Below, piece after piece: positions 51,165-60,122 of a DNA stretch of 64,000 bases (its first letter is position 1; every line of letters starts with the position of its first letter). Position numbers and translations under genes: made by a program. Under the pieces are notes generated by a model. That model was not told where the DNA came from and made no database searches. It saw nothing but the letters and a program-made list of their open reading frames with translations. The stretch lies in NCBI RefSeq assembly GCF_008642375.1, contig NZ_CP029194.1, positions 682,001 through 746,000 on the forward strand. The letters run 5' to 3'. Source of the DNA: Streptomyces venezuelae. Lineage in GTDB: Bacteria; Actinomycetota; Actinomycetes; Streptomycetales; Streptomycetaceae.

Positions 51165-52709
51165 CTACGCGGTGCCGTCCGGACCGATGGTGATCGGCGC
51201 CCAGTGGTTGTCGTAGGCGAGCCCCGTGCCGGTGAAGCGGGAGAAGGCCCGCTTCCCGGTGCGGAAGTCGACGGCCGTGAGGTACCAGGCGTCGATGCCG
51301 AAGGAGTGGGGGCGCTTCTCGTAGAAGTAGAGCAGCCCGTTGGCGGTGGAGAGCTTCGGGACGGTGGAGGGCGAGCGGACGTCGCTCTCCCAGACAATGT
51401 CGCAGCCGCTGCCGTCGGCGCGGACGTCGATGCGGGTCGCGCCGCCGACGACGCTGCGGCCGAGCGTGACCGTACTCGTGTTCTCGTAGCCGTAGTTGTT
51501 CTCGACGACGAGGCTGTTGCCCCAGCTGATCAGGGAGTTGTCGGTGGTGGAGGCCCCGGAGCGGAAGACCGGGACCTTGCAGACGAGCCGCTCGGCGGCG
51601 GGGACGTCGGCGCCGCGCCGGTAGACGAGGACGTTCATGCGGTCGTCGGCGTTGTCGGTGATCGCGACGTACTGGTCCCGGTCGCCGAACAGGTCGGGGG
51701 TGGTTCCCGAACCCTGGTTCACGGAGCCGGGCTTGGTGCCGGTCCCCCGGTCGTACGTCTGGCGCCACTCGACGCGCGGGGTGCCGTCGGCGTCGGCGCG
51801 GAAGCCGTACAGGGCGTGGTCGGTGACGATGGATGCGCCGTCCTCGGCGACGGAGAAGGAGTTCTGGATCTCCTCCCCGTCGAGCCTGATCGCGCGGAGC
51901 GCGCCCGTCGCCGGGTCGACGGTGCCGACGCGGCCGAGCCGGGTGACCCACCAGATGCGGCCGTCCCAGTCGGGCATGACGGAGGTGACGGGGTCGCAGA
52001 CGCCGCTGGGGAAGAGATTGGTCCAGGTGACGCAGTCGTGCGGGACGAGGGAGGTGAGGTCCCAGTCGTTCACGACGACGAACTCCCAGGCTCCGTCGGC
52101 CTTCTGGCGGTGGGCGATGCGCAGGACGTGCTGGCGCGAGTCGGCGAGGACGACCCGGTCCTGGTCGTCGAGGTAGAAGTAGGCGCCGCCGGAGGTGTCC
52201 TTGAAGATCTTCTCGAAGTCGAGGCGGGTGATGGCCTCGACGGTCGAGGAGCGCTGCGGCAGCTTGTACTCGGCGAGGGTGTCGAGCGTGCGCGGGTCGA
52301 GCAGCTTCAGGAGGAAGCCGCTGAAGGTGCCGCAGACGGTGACGAGGCGGCCGCCGGAGTCGAAGGTGACGGTCGCACATTCGCCGCCGATGGGGGCGAT
52401 CTTCTCGCTGTCGACCTTCGGGTCGCGGCCGAGGGGTCCAGAGTAGGGGTGGGTCCCGCTGCCGGCCCCGTCGGCGTGCATGCCGCTGCGCCCGTTGGGG
52501 GCGAGGTACGGGTGCCGGGCGGGGGCCTTGCCGGGCACGGGCCGGGCCGTGGCGGGGGCGCCCTCGTAGTGGTCGACGAGGCGGTGGCCGATGGCGAGGG
52601 GTATCTCCTCGGCCTGGGCGACGGGGGCGGCGCCCGCGAGGAGGGTCGCGCTCAGCGCGGCGGTCAGCGCGAGCGCGCGTGCTCGTCTTCGGGGCGGATG
52701 CGTGGTCAC
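51165..52709 (-). CDS. exported beta-propeller-like protein, ended early by an in-frame TAG
   Basis: A 514-residue secreted protein whose function I do not recognise. The GTG at 52709 follows GAGGAG and starts a signal peptide ending VAQA. The body has repeated strand motifs typical of a PQQ-like or six-bladed propeller (GRIWWVTRLGRVGTVDPATG, DQDRVVLADSRQHVLRIA, NHWAPITIGPDGTA). The reading frame stops at TAG (51165-51167), but the same frame continues for 14 codons (VGVFNGIVAVRDGA) to a TGA at 51120-51122, which would complete the last propeller strand. One base change, TAC to TAG, explains this. Either the protein is slightly truncated, or the base is a mutation or sequencing error. Confidence 0.8.
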   Translation of the reverse strand: MTTHPPRRRARALALTAALSATLLAGAAPVAQAEEIPLAIGHRLVDHYEGAPATARPVPGKAPARHPYLAPNGRSGMHADGAGSGTHPYSGPLGRDPKVDSEKIAPIGGECATVTFDSGGRLVTVCGTFSGFLLKLLDPRTLDTLAEYKLPQRSSTVEAITRLDFEKIFKDTSGGAYFYLDDQDRVVLADSRQHVLRIAHRQKADGAWEFVVVNDWDLTSLVPHDCVTWTNLFPSGVCDPVTSVMPDWDGRIWWVTRLGRVGTVDPATGALRAIRLDGEEIQNSFSVAEDGASIVTDHALYGFRADADGTPRVEWRQTYDRGTGTKPGSVNQGSGTTPDLFGDRDQYVAITDNADDRMNVLVYRRGADVPAAERLVCKVPVFRSGASTTDNSLISWGNSLVVENNYGYENTSTVTLGRSVVGGATRIDVRADGSGCDIVWESDVRSPSTVPKLSTANGLLYFYEKRPHSFGIDAWYLTAVDFRTGKRAFSRFTGTGLAYDNHWAPITIGPDGTA

Positions 52710-52826
52710 TGCGGCTCCTCGGGTTGCTGACAGTCTGTCGCGCCGGCCGCCGACGCTAGGCCCGAGTCCGTGAGATGTACATGCAACTGCCGTGTGTTTC
52801 ACAGGCAGTTCACGGCACTGAAACGA

Positions 52827-53021
52827 TCACGGTTTCAGGCTGGAGACCACGTTGGCGGTGGCGGCGACCCCGTTGTGGATCGTGGGCGCCACGCTGGTGC
52901 CGGCGAGGAAGAAGCCGAGCAGGGCGCAGGTGAGCGCGTGGGTGACCTTGAGTCCGCCGCTGCGCAGGAAGATCACGGCCAGTACGAGCAGGAGCACCAC
53001 GACAGAAATGGAAACGGCCAT
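52827..53021 (-). CDS. small membrane protein, 64 residues
   Basis: A 64-residue protein with two hydrophobic segments: MAVSISVVVLLLVLAVIFL and THALTCALLGFFLAGTSVA, separated by RSGGLKV. It resembles small conserved Streptomyces membrane proteins of unknown role. The ATG at 53021 is 11 bases after GGAGGG; a GTG nine bases earlier is possible. An inverted repeat (53041-53061, CGCCGCA/TGCGGCG arms) lies upstream and could be its operator. It is transcribed toward the propeller gene but is 117 bp from it. Confidence 0.7.
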   Translation of the reverse strand: MAVSISVVVLLLVLAVIFLRSGGLKVTHALTCALLGFFLAGTSVAPTIHNGVAATANVVSSLKP

Positions 53022-53100
53022 CGCCTTCACGTCCCTCCGTCGCCGCACCGGAATTGCGGCGTTCGGCGGACAGTGTGGCGGAATGACCCGTCCGTCCGGA

Positions 53101-53122
53101 CGTATGGCGGGGCGGCCATACG
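53101..53122 (-). terminator. hairpin terminator of the nik-like operon
   Basis: CGTATGGC and GCCATACG, perfect 8-bp arms with a six-base loop, 21 bp after the last gene of the leftward ABC operon. Confidence 0.65.
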
Positions 53123-53142
53123 GGTGGGATTTCGGTCGGGTG

Positions 53143-53765
53143 TCAGCCGCCGAGGCTCTCGGCGATGCTCGGGTGGCGCACCGCGTCGAGCTCCGGGTCG
53201 GCGAGCAGTGCCGCGACGAGCGTCGCGTCGCCGAAGACCTCGGTGGCGCTGAGGTCCCAGTCCGTCAGGACGAGCCAACGGCCGTCGGCGGCCCACCAGG
53301 TGGCGGGGAAGCGGAACTCCGGCATGGCGTCGTGGTGGGCCAGGGCGTCGCCGAGCCGGCCGCGCCACATGCCCTGCTGTCCGCCGGGAGGCGTCGCGAC
53401 GACGGCCTGGGCGGCCCCGCAGGGGGTGTCCGGTCCCTGCGGCCCGCTGCGGACCAGGTGCTCGACCAGGCGGGCCAGGGACGCGCGGTCCAGCTCCGCC
53501 GGGTCGGGCCCTTCGAGCCCGTCCATCCCCTCCACGCCCTCGAAGACCAGGTAGGACAGGGTGCCCGGCCAGTCGGCCAGGCGCCGCCGGGCCCGGCCGA
53601 GCACCTCGTCCCAGCGGAGCCGTACGGGACCGTCGTGGACGCTGTGGAGGATCCAGCAGCGGGCCTCGTAGCCGCCCTCGGGTTCGTAGCCGCAGTCGGC
53701 CTCGGCCAGTGCCGCGCGCAGGCCGTCGAGGGGGTCGTCCTCGGCGGCGCGCGTCCAGGGGGTGG

Positions 53766-53769
<4 letters not shown>
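53143..53769 (-). CDS. hypothetical protein cotranslated with the nik-like importer
   Basis: A 208-residue soluble acidic protein that I do not recognise. It has no signal peptide, membrane segment or known nucleotide motif. Notable segments are GGYEARCWILHSVHDGPVRL, a Met/Glu-rich GVEGMDGLEGPDPAELD and a Trp-rich ATWWAADGRWLVLTDWD. The GTG at 53769 overlaps the TGA of the second ATPase (GTGA) and has GGAGACCC before it, so it is the sixth gene of the operon. That position suggests a role linked to the imported metal or peptide. Confidence 0.75.
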
Positions 53770-54429
<660 letters not shown>

Positions 54430-54437
<8 letters not shown>

Positions 54438-55479
54438 GGGGGTGCTCCGGGTGGTGGCAGGCCACTCCGGCGCGCGGCTCGGGGCGGGTGGCGCAGTGGT
54501 GGGTGGCCAGGGGGCAGCGCGGGGCGAAGGCGCAGCCGTCGGGCAGCGCGGAGAGCTCCGGGGGCATGCCGGGGATGGGGGTGAACGCCCGGTCGGGGAG
54601 GGCGTCGAGGAGTCCGCGCGCGTACGGGTGGCGGGGCCCGGCGGCGCCGAAGAAGCGCTGGGCGGGGGCGATCTCGACGATCCGGCCCGCGTACATGACG
54701 GCGACGCGGTCGGCGACGCGCGCCGCGGCGGCGAGGTCGTGGGTGATGAGGAGCAGGCCCCGGCCCTCGTCGACGTGGCGGCGCAGTTCGTCGACGGTGC
54801 GGTCGACGAGCTCCCGGTCGAGGCCGGTGGTCGGTTCGTCGGCGAGGAGGAGGCGGGCGTCGCCGATGAGAGCGAGTGCGGTGGCGGCCCGCTGGGCGAG
54901 TCCGCCGGAGAGTTCGTGCGGGTACCGGTCGAGGTGGCCGGCCGGGAAGGCGGCCCGCTCGGCGGCGTCCTCGGCGGCCTTGCGCCGCGCCCGGCGCGGG
55001 GTGCCGGTGAGGGCCCGTACGGTCTCCTCCAGCTGGGACCGCACGGTGCGGACGGGGGTGAGGTGGGCGGCGGGGCTCTGGGGTACGAGCCCGACGCGTC
55101 GACCGCGCACGGTGCGGGCCAGGGTGTTCTCGTCGGCGGCGAGCAGGTCCGTGGGCCCGGCTCCGGCTCCGGGGAGGCTCGCCAGCAGGGCCGTACCGGA
55201 GGCTTCGGCATTGCCCGGGAGCAGCCCGAGGAGGGCGGAGGCGAGGACGGACTTGCCGCAGCCGCTCTCGCCGACGAGGGCGAGGCACTCCCCCGCGCCG
55301 AGGTCGAACGCGGCGTCGCTGACGGCGGCGACGCTCCGCCCGCCGCGCAGCCGGAAGCGGACGGTCAGGTCCCGGACGCTGAGGACGGCGTCCTCGGCCC
55401 TCCCCCTACCTGCGGCGGGGGGACCCCCAGCGCTGACGGCCTCCAGGGCGCGCAGGACCGTGGGGTCGGCGGCGTTCAC
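54430..55479 (-). CDS. nikD: ABC importer ATPase 1 (NikD/DppD type)
   Basis: A 349-residue ATPase. Walker A is GESGCGKS, the Q-loop is in VGLVPQSPAAHLTPVRTV, the signature is LSGGLAQRAATALALIG, Walker B is LLLADEPTTGLD and the switch is LITHDLAAAARVAD. The C-terminal cysteine cluster CAFAPRCPLATHHC is the oligopeptide/nickel-type extension. A GC-rich repeat (55400-55431) adds a Gly/Pro/Ala-rich insertion (GGPPAAGRGR) just before the nucleotide domain. The GTG overlaps the permease stop by GTGA. Confidence 0.88.
55400..55431. repeat. Streptomyces GC-rich repeat element inserted in nikD
   Basis: On the minus strand it begins GCTGGGGGTCCCCCCGCCG and ends GGTAGGGGGAG, the general form of small dispersed hairpin repeats in Streptomyces intergenic DNA. 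Here it is inside coding sequence near the 5' end of the ATPase gene, in frame. It resembles the element at 60895. Confidence 0.5.
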
Positions 55480-56312
55480 AGCATCAGCTCCGATCGGCGG
55501 CGCGGATTGAGCCGGTCGCGCCAGACGCCCGCGAGTCCCGCGATGGCGAGGGTCGGCACGATGAGGAGGAGGCCGGGGAAGAGCGTCGGCCACCAGTCTC
55601 CGGCGAGGAGGGAGGAGCGGGCGTTCTGCACGAGGTTGCCGAGGCTCGCCTGGTGGCTGGGGAGGCCGAGGCCGAGGAAGGAGAGCGCCGACTCGTGCCA
55701 CATGGCGTGCGGGATCATGAGGACGGCGGCCAGGCCCGCCTGCGGCAGGACGGCGGGCAGCAGGTGCCGGACGGTGACGCGCCACCGCGAGGCTCCGCCG
55801 GAGACGGCGGCGTCCACGAAGGGCCGGGTGCGCAGCGAGAGGACCTCGGAGCGGACGATCCGGGCGGTGGAGAGCCAGTGGGTGACGGCGACGGAGGCGA
55901 TGACCGGCCAGACGCCCGGCCGGAAGAGGGCCACGACGAAGATGCCGAGCAGCAGGTGCGGCACGGACGAGAAGGCGTCGACGAGCCGCATGAGGCAGCG
56001 GTCGGTCCAGCCGCCGAGCGCTCCGGCGGCCGCTCCGACGACGGTGCCGACGACGGTGGCGACGAGCGCGGCGACGAGCCCGACGAGGAGCGAGATCCGC
56101 AGCCCGTGGACGCAGCGCAGGAGCAGGTCGCGGCCGAGGTCGTCGGTGCCGAAGGGGTGGCCCCAGGACGGCGGGAGGAGCTTGCGCGAGAGGTCGACGG
56201 CCTGTTCGTCGAGCTGCACGAGCGGGGGCACGAGGAGGACGGCGAGGAGGACGACGCCGACGGTCACGGCCGAGGTCCACAGCCGCAGGCGGTGGGTGCG
56301 CCGGTCAGCCAT
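55476..56312 (-). CDS. nikC: ABC importer permease 2 (NikC/DppC type)
   Basis: A 278-residue inner-membrane permease with the DppC-type GHPFGTDDLGRDLLLRCVHG motif after the first helix, the coupling loop DAAVSGGASRWRVTVRHLLP and about five further helices. It lies eight bases inside the preceding permease gene and overlaps the next by GTGA. It forms the channel with the DppB-type partner. Confidence 0.9.
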   Translation of the reverse strand: MADRRTHRLRLWTSAVTVGVVLLAVLLVPPLVQLDEQAVDLSRKLLPPSWGHPFGTDDLGRDLLLRCVHGLRISLLVGLVAALVATVVGTVVGAAAGALGGWTDRCLMRLVDAFSSVPHLLLGIFVVALFRPGVWPVIASVAVTHWLSTARIVRSEVLSLRTRPFVDAAVSGGASRWRVTVRHLLPAVLPQAGLAAVLMIPHAMWHESALSFLGLGLPSHQASLGNLVQNARSSLLAGDWWPTLFPGLLLIVPTLAIAGLAGVWRDRLNPRRRSELML

Positions 56313-57297
56313 CGAAGCCCACCCTCGGGTCGGCCAGTCCGTACAGCAGGTCGGAGAGGAGGTTGCCGAGCAGCACGGCCGCGGTGGCGAGGACGGTGAG
56401 CGCGGCGAGCAGCGGGAAGTCGACGGAGGTCGCGGCCTGCACGGTGGCGGCGGCGATGCCGGGCCAGCTGAAGACGGTCTCCACGAGCAGCGCGCCGGTG
56501 ATGAGCTCGGGGACGCGGGAGCCGACGAGGGTGAGCATCGGCAGCATCCCGGAGCGCAGGGCGTGGCCGGTGAGGACGGTGCGCCGGCTGAGACCTCGGG
56601 CGCGGGCGCCGCGCACCGGGTCCTCGCCGAGGGCGTCGCCGACGCCCTGGCGGACGTACAGGAAGAACCAGGGCAGCTGGGAGATCCCGAGGACGAGCGC
56701 CGGCAGCACGAGGTGGCGGGCGACCTGGTCGGCGGTGACGGTGTCGCTGGCGGTGTCGGTGAGCCCGCCGGCCGGCAGGACGCCGAGCTTCAGGGCGAAG
56801 AACCAGATCGCGAGGAGGCCGAGCCAGAAGGCGGGGGCGGCTTCCAGGGTGTACGCGGCGGAGCTGACGGCCCGGTCGAGGAGGCCGCCGCGGCGGCGGC
56901 CCGCGAGGACGCCGAGGACGGTGCCCAGGACGATGGCGATGAGGAAGGCGGTGGCGGCCAGGAGGACGGACCAGCCGAGGCGTTCGGTGATGACCTCGGC
57001 GACGGGCCGGCGCATGACCGAGGAGTCGCCGAGGTCGCCGGTGACGGCGGCGGTGAGCCAGTCCCACCACCGGGTGAGGAGGGGCTGGTCGGCGCCGAGG
57101 TTGGCGCGGAGCTGGTCGAGGTTCTCCTGCGAGGCGGTGAGTCCGGCGGTGCCCGCGTAGGCCTTGACGGGGTCGAAGGGGGAGGCCGCGGCGACGGCGA
57201 ACACCGCGAACGTGACGGCGAGGAGGACGGGGACGGCGGCCAGGGCGCGCCGTCCCGTCATCCGCGCCATGGCCCCCCAGGGGAGGCGGCGCGTCAC
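56305..57297 (-). CDS. nikB: ABC importer permease 1 (NikB/DppB type)
   Basis: A 330-residue inner-membrane permease. It has the N-terminal helix RRALAAVPVLLAVTFAVFAV, a periplasmic loop with FDPVKAYAG, a coupling loop GARARGLSRRTVLTGHALRS and a C-terminal LGNLLSDLLYGLADPRVGFD. The GTG at 57297 gives the same GTGA overlap with the binding-protein stop seen at other junctions of this operon. ATG 57270 and ATG 57261 are alternatives that shorten the cytoplasmic N-terminus by 9 or 12 residues. Confidence 0.88.
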   Translation of the reverse strand: MTRRLPWGAMARMTGRRALAAVPVLLAVTFAVFAVAAASPFDPVKAYAGTAGLTASQENLDQLRANLGADQPLLTRWWDWLTAAVTGDLGDSSVMRRPVAEVITERLGWSVLLAATAFLIAIVLGTVLGVLAGRRRGGLLDRAVSSAAYTLEAAPAFWLGLLAIWFFALKLGVLPAGGLTDTASDTVTADQVARHLVLPALVLGISQLPWFFLYVRQGVGDALGEDPVRGARARGLSRRTVLTGHALRSGMLPMLTLVGSRVPELITGALLVETVFSWPGIAAATVQAATSVDFPLLAALTVLATAAVLLGNLLSDLLYGLADPRVGFDG

Positions 57298-58913
57298 TTC
57301 TTCGCTTCTCCCGTGCTCTTCTTCGGCTTCCAGGACTCGACGTTCCACCAGGGGCCGGAGGCGAGGCCGTGGTCGTGCGGCTCGATCTGGGTGTTCAGCC
57401 CGTCCCAGCTGTCGTCGACGACGTACAGGTGGTCGATGTGGGTGAGGAAGGTGTAGCCGGGGTTCTTCGCCAGCTCGCGCTGGACGGTGTCGTAGGCGGC
57501 CTTCCGCCGGGCGGGGTCGTTCGTGCGGCGGCCGTCGTCGAGGGCCTTGTCGACGGTCCTGTTGTCGTACCAGGCCATGTTGTTGAAGCCGTCGCCGGCG
57601 AGGGAGGACTTCAGGAGCAGGTACTGGTCGAAGTCGGGGTCGCCGGGCGACCCGCCGCCGGCGAGGACGGCGTCGGTCTTCATGCGGGGCTCGATGACCT
57701 CCCAGGTGCCCGCCTGGGTCGTGATGTCGATGCCGGCCTTCTTGGCGTCGGAGGCGTAGGCGAGGGCGTGGTCCTGGCGCAGCTTGTCGCCGGAGAGGTA
57801 CCAGAGCGGGAACTCGGCGCGGACGCCGTTCTTGACGCGGACGCCGTCCGGTCCGGGCTTCCAGCCGGCCTCGTCGAGGATCTTCCGGGCGCCTGCGAGG
57901 TCGTGGCGGCGCTCGGTGCCCTTCGCGAACCAGGGGCTGTCGGTGGGGACGGGCCCGTAGGCGGGCTTGCCGGCCCCTTCGAGGATCTTGTCGACCATCG
58001 CCTGCCGGTCGACGGCGATGTCCAGGGCGCGGCGGACGGCGGTGTCCCCGGCGACCTTGTTGTGGGTGGGGAGGGTGACCGTGCGGTAGTCGTACGTCTT
58101 CGCCGCGTACGTCTTCTTCGCCTTGTCGCCCTCGAAGCCCGCGGCGAGGTTGGGCGGCAGGATGGCGCCGTCGAGGTCGCCGGCGCGCAGCCGGGTCGCG
58201 CGGACGTCGTCGTCCTTGACGACGGCCATGGTGAGCTTCTTCACCGGGGGCGCGCCGTCCCAGTAGGTGGGGTTGGCCTTGAAGGTGAGCTTCTCGCCCT
58301 TGGACCAGCCGGTGAGGACGTACGGGCCGGTACCGATCGGCTTGGTGGTGAAGGCGCCGGTGTTGACGTCCTGCTTCGCGGCGACGTGCTCGGGCGCGAT
58401 GGCCTGGACGGTGCGCTCGGCGAAGGGCGCGTAGGGGTACTTCAGGGTGAAGACGACGGTGTCGTCGCCGACCGGTTCGATCTTCTTGATCGCGTCGAGC
58501 TCGGTGCGGGAGGCGTTGTTCGTCTTCGGGTCGAGGATCGTCCGGTAGGTGAAGACGACGTCCTTCGAGGTGAAGGGCGTTCCGTCGCTGAAGGTCACGT
58601 CGTCGCGGAGGGTGTACGTGTACGTGAGCCCGTCCGCGGTGATGTGCGGCAGCTTCACGGCGAGGGCCGGCCGCAGCTTCATGTCGGCGTCGAAGGCGAG
58701 GAGGCCGTCGAAGATCTTGGAGTTGCCGTCCTTGCCGTAGCCGAGGAGGGGGCTGAGCGTCTCGGGCTCGTAGGCGACGCCGACGACCGCGGAATCCTTG
58801 GGGCCGCCGGAGGCCCCGGCGGTGGAGCCGGGGTTCGTGCAGGCCGCCGCGGTGAGGGCCACGGCCCCCGCGAGTATCGCGGTGGCCGTGCCGCGGATGG
58901 ATCGGGCGGTCAT
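57294..58913 (-). CDS. nikA: family-5 binding lipoprotein of the nik-like importer
   Basis: A 539-residue extracellular lipoprotein. The signal peptide ends in LTAAAC, the lipidated Cys being at about residue 25. The body is an SBP family 5 domain: TYTYTLRDDVTFSDGTPFTS, FTTKPIGTGPYVLTGW, VRRALDIAVDRQAMVDKI and a late YTFLTHIDHLYVV. ATG 58913 is used; GTG 58919 and an upstream in-frame start at 58940 are less likely. Gene order SBP-B-C-D-E and a Nur-box-like site upstream match the Nur-controlled nikABCDE operon of Streptomyces coelicolor. A dipeptide or metallophore ligand remains possible, since family membership alone does not separate nickel from peptide carriers. Confidence 0.82.
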   Translation of the reverse strand: MTARSIRGTATAILAGAVALTAAACTNPGSTAGASGGPKDSAVVGVAYEPETLSPLLGYGKDGNSKIFDGLLAFDADMKLRPALAVKLPHITADGLTYTYTLRDDVTFSDGTPFTSKDVVFTYRTILDPKTNNASRTELDAIKKIEPVGDDTVVFTLKYPYAPFAERTVQAIAPEHVAAKQDVNTGAFTTKPIGTGPYVLTGWSKGEKLTFKANPTYWDGAPPVKKLTMAVVKDDDVRATRLRAGDLDGAILPPNLAAGFEGDKAKKTYAAKTYDYRTVTLPTHNKVAGDTAVRRALDIAVDRQAMVDKILEGAGKPAYGPVPTDSPWFAKGTERRHDLAGARKILDEAGWKPGPDGVRVKNGVRAEFPLWYLSGDKLRQDHALAYASDAKKAGIDITTQAGTWEVIEPRMKTDAVLAGGGSPGDPDFDQYLLLKSSLAGDGFNNMAWYDNRTVDKALDDGRRTNDPARRKAAYDTVQRELAKNPGYTFLTHIDHLYVVDDSWDGLNTQIEPHDHGLASGPWWNVESWKPKKSTGEAKK

Positions 58914-58946
58914 CGTGTCCACACCCCTTTTGGAGATCAACTGTTA

Positions 58947-58963
58947 TTGCGAACAGCATGCAA
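58947..58963. promoter_or_regulatory. Nur-box-like site upstream of nikA
   Basis: TTGCGA-N5-ATGCAA matches 10 of the 12 fixed positions of the 17-bp consensus TTGCAA-N5-TTGCAA recognised by the nickel-dependent Fur-family repressor Nur. A direct repeat AACAGCATG (58952-58960 and 58967-58975, 15 bp apart) extends it. The region is AT-rich and lies 34 bp before the nikA ATG, where a bound repressor would block the promoter. Confidence 0.5.
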
Positions 58964-59024
58964 TTAAACAGCATGTAACGGGGTGTGGACACAGTGGCCC
59001 CTTACCGGGCCCCACGGCCCGCGC

Positions 59025-60122
59025 CTACCGGGCTCCGATGACCTCCGCGGTGGGCGCCGGGAGGTCCACCAGGGCGGCGATCGCGTCCTGGTGGCGGCCC
59101 GCCGAGCCCAGGGCGAGCTGGTCGGACTTGGCCCGCTTCAGCGCCAGGTGCGCGGGGTGCTCCCAGGTCATGCCGATCCCGCCGTGCAGCTGGACGCACT
59201 CCTCGGCGGCCCGGACGGCCACCTTGGAGCAGTAGGCCTGGGCGACCGCCACCGTGAGCGGGGCGTCCGGGCTGCCGGTGGCGAGGGCGTCGGCGGCGGC
59301 GCGCGCCGCCGCCCGGGCACCCACGACGTCCAGCCAGAGCTGGGCCATGCGGTGCTTGAGCGCCTGGAAGGAGCCGACCGGCCGGTTGAACTGGTGGCGC
59401 TCGCGGGTGTGCCGGACGGTCTCCTCCAGACACCACTCGGCCAGGCCCAGCTGCTCGGAGGCGAGCAGGCCCGCGCCCGCGAGCAGCCCGCTGCGGATCG
59501 CGGCGGCGGCCTCGTCCGGCCCGGCGAGCCGGGTGCCGCTCCCGGCCTCCGTGGTCACCTTCGCGAGGGGGCGGGTGAGGTCGAGCGGGGTCTGCGGCTC
59601 GACGGTCGCCTCGGCGGCCGGGACGGCGTAGAGGCCGTCGGCACGGGAGACGAGGAGGAGGTCGGCGGCGCCGGCGTCCGCGACGCCGGTGACGGAGGGC
59701 GCGGTGGACGGCTCCGCGTAGGGGGATGCCGGCAGGGGTACGGCGAGGACGGCGACCGTACGGCCGCTCGCGAGTTCCGCGAGGAGCTCGGCAGCCGGGA
59801 CGGACTCCCCCGCGAGCGCGAGCAGCGTCTCCGTGGCCACGACCGCGCTCGTCAGGTACGGCGCCGGGGTCACCGCGCGCCCCAGCTCCTCCAGGACGAC
59901 GGCGGCCTCCCGGTGGCTCGCGCCCTGGCCGCCGAGCTTCTCGGGTACGAGGAGTCCGGCGGCACCCATGTCCCCCGCAAGCGCCTTCCAGAGGCCGGGG
60001 ACGTAGGGGCTGTCCGTCTCGATCCGCGCCAGGACGGCCTGGTGTCCGGCCCTGTCGGCGAGGAGGGCGCGGACGGCGGCCCGCAGGTCGTCCTCGGTCT
60101 CGGAGTAGAGCAGGTCGCTCAT
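59025..60122 (-). CDS. acyl-CoA dehydrogenase, second subunit of a pair
   Basis: A 365-residue flavoprotein of the acyl-CoA dehydrogenase fold: N-terminal helical domain (DDLRAAVRALLADRAGHQAV), LLVPEKLGGQGASHREAAVV, a weakly conserved middle domain, and C-terminal RHQFNRPVGSFQALKHRMAQ and CVQLHGGIGMTWEHP. A catalytic glutamate at the usual position is not evident, so it may be the structural partner of the gene upstream, as in FadE26/FadE27-type heterotetramers that act on bulky CoA esters such as sterol side chains. It overlaps the previous gene by ATGA and ends the operon. Confidence 0.88.
   Translation of the reverse strand: MSDLLYSETEDDLRAAVRALLADRAGHQAVLARIETDSPYVPGLWKALAGDMGAAGLLVPEKLGGQGASHREAAVVLEELGRAVTPAPYLTSAVVATETLLALAGESVPAAELLAELASGRTVAVLAVPLPASPYAEPSTAPSVTGVADAGAADLLLVSRADGLYAVPAAEATVEPQTPLDLTRPLAKVTTEAGSGTRLAGPDEAAAAIRSGLLAGAGLLASEQLGLAEWCLEETVRHTRERHQFNRPVGSFQALKHRMAQLWLDVVGARAAARAAADALATGSPDAPLTVAVAQAYCSKVAVRAAEECVQLHGGIGMTWEHPAHLALKRAKSDQLALGSAGRHQDAIAALVDLPAPTAEVIGAR

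Noticed and set aside
56305..58992. A fused binding-protein/permease frame of 895 codons.
   Set aside because: Its first half is an arginine-rich shadow of the binding-protein gene, which is read in another frame with a signal peptide and SBP motifs.
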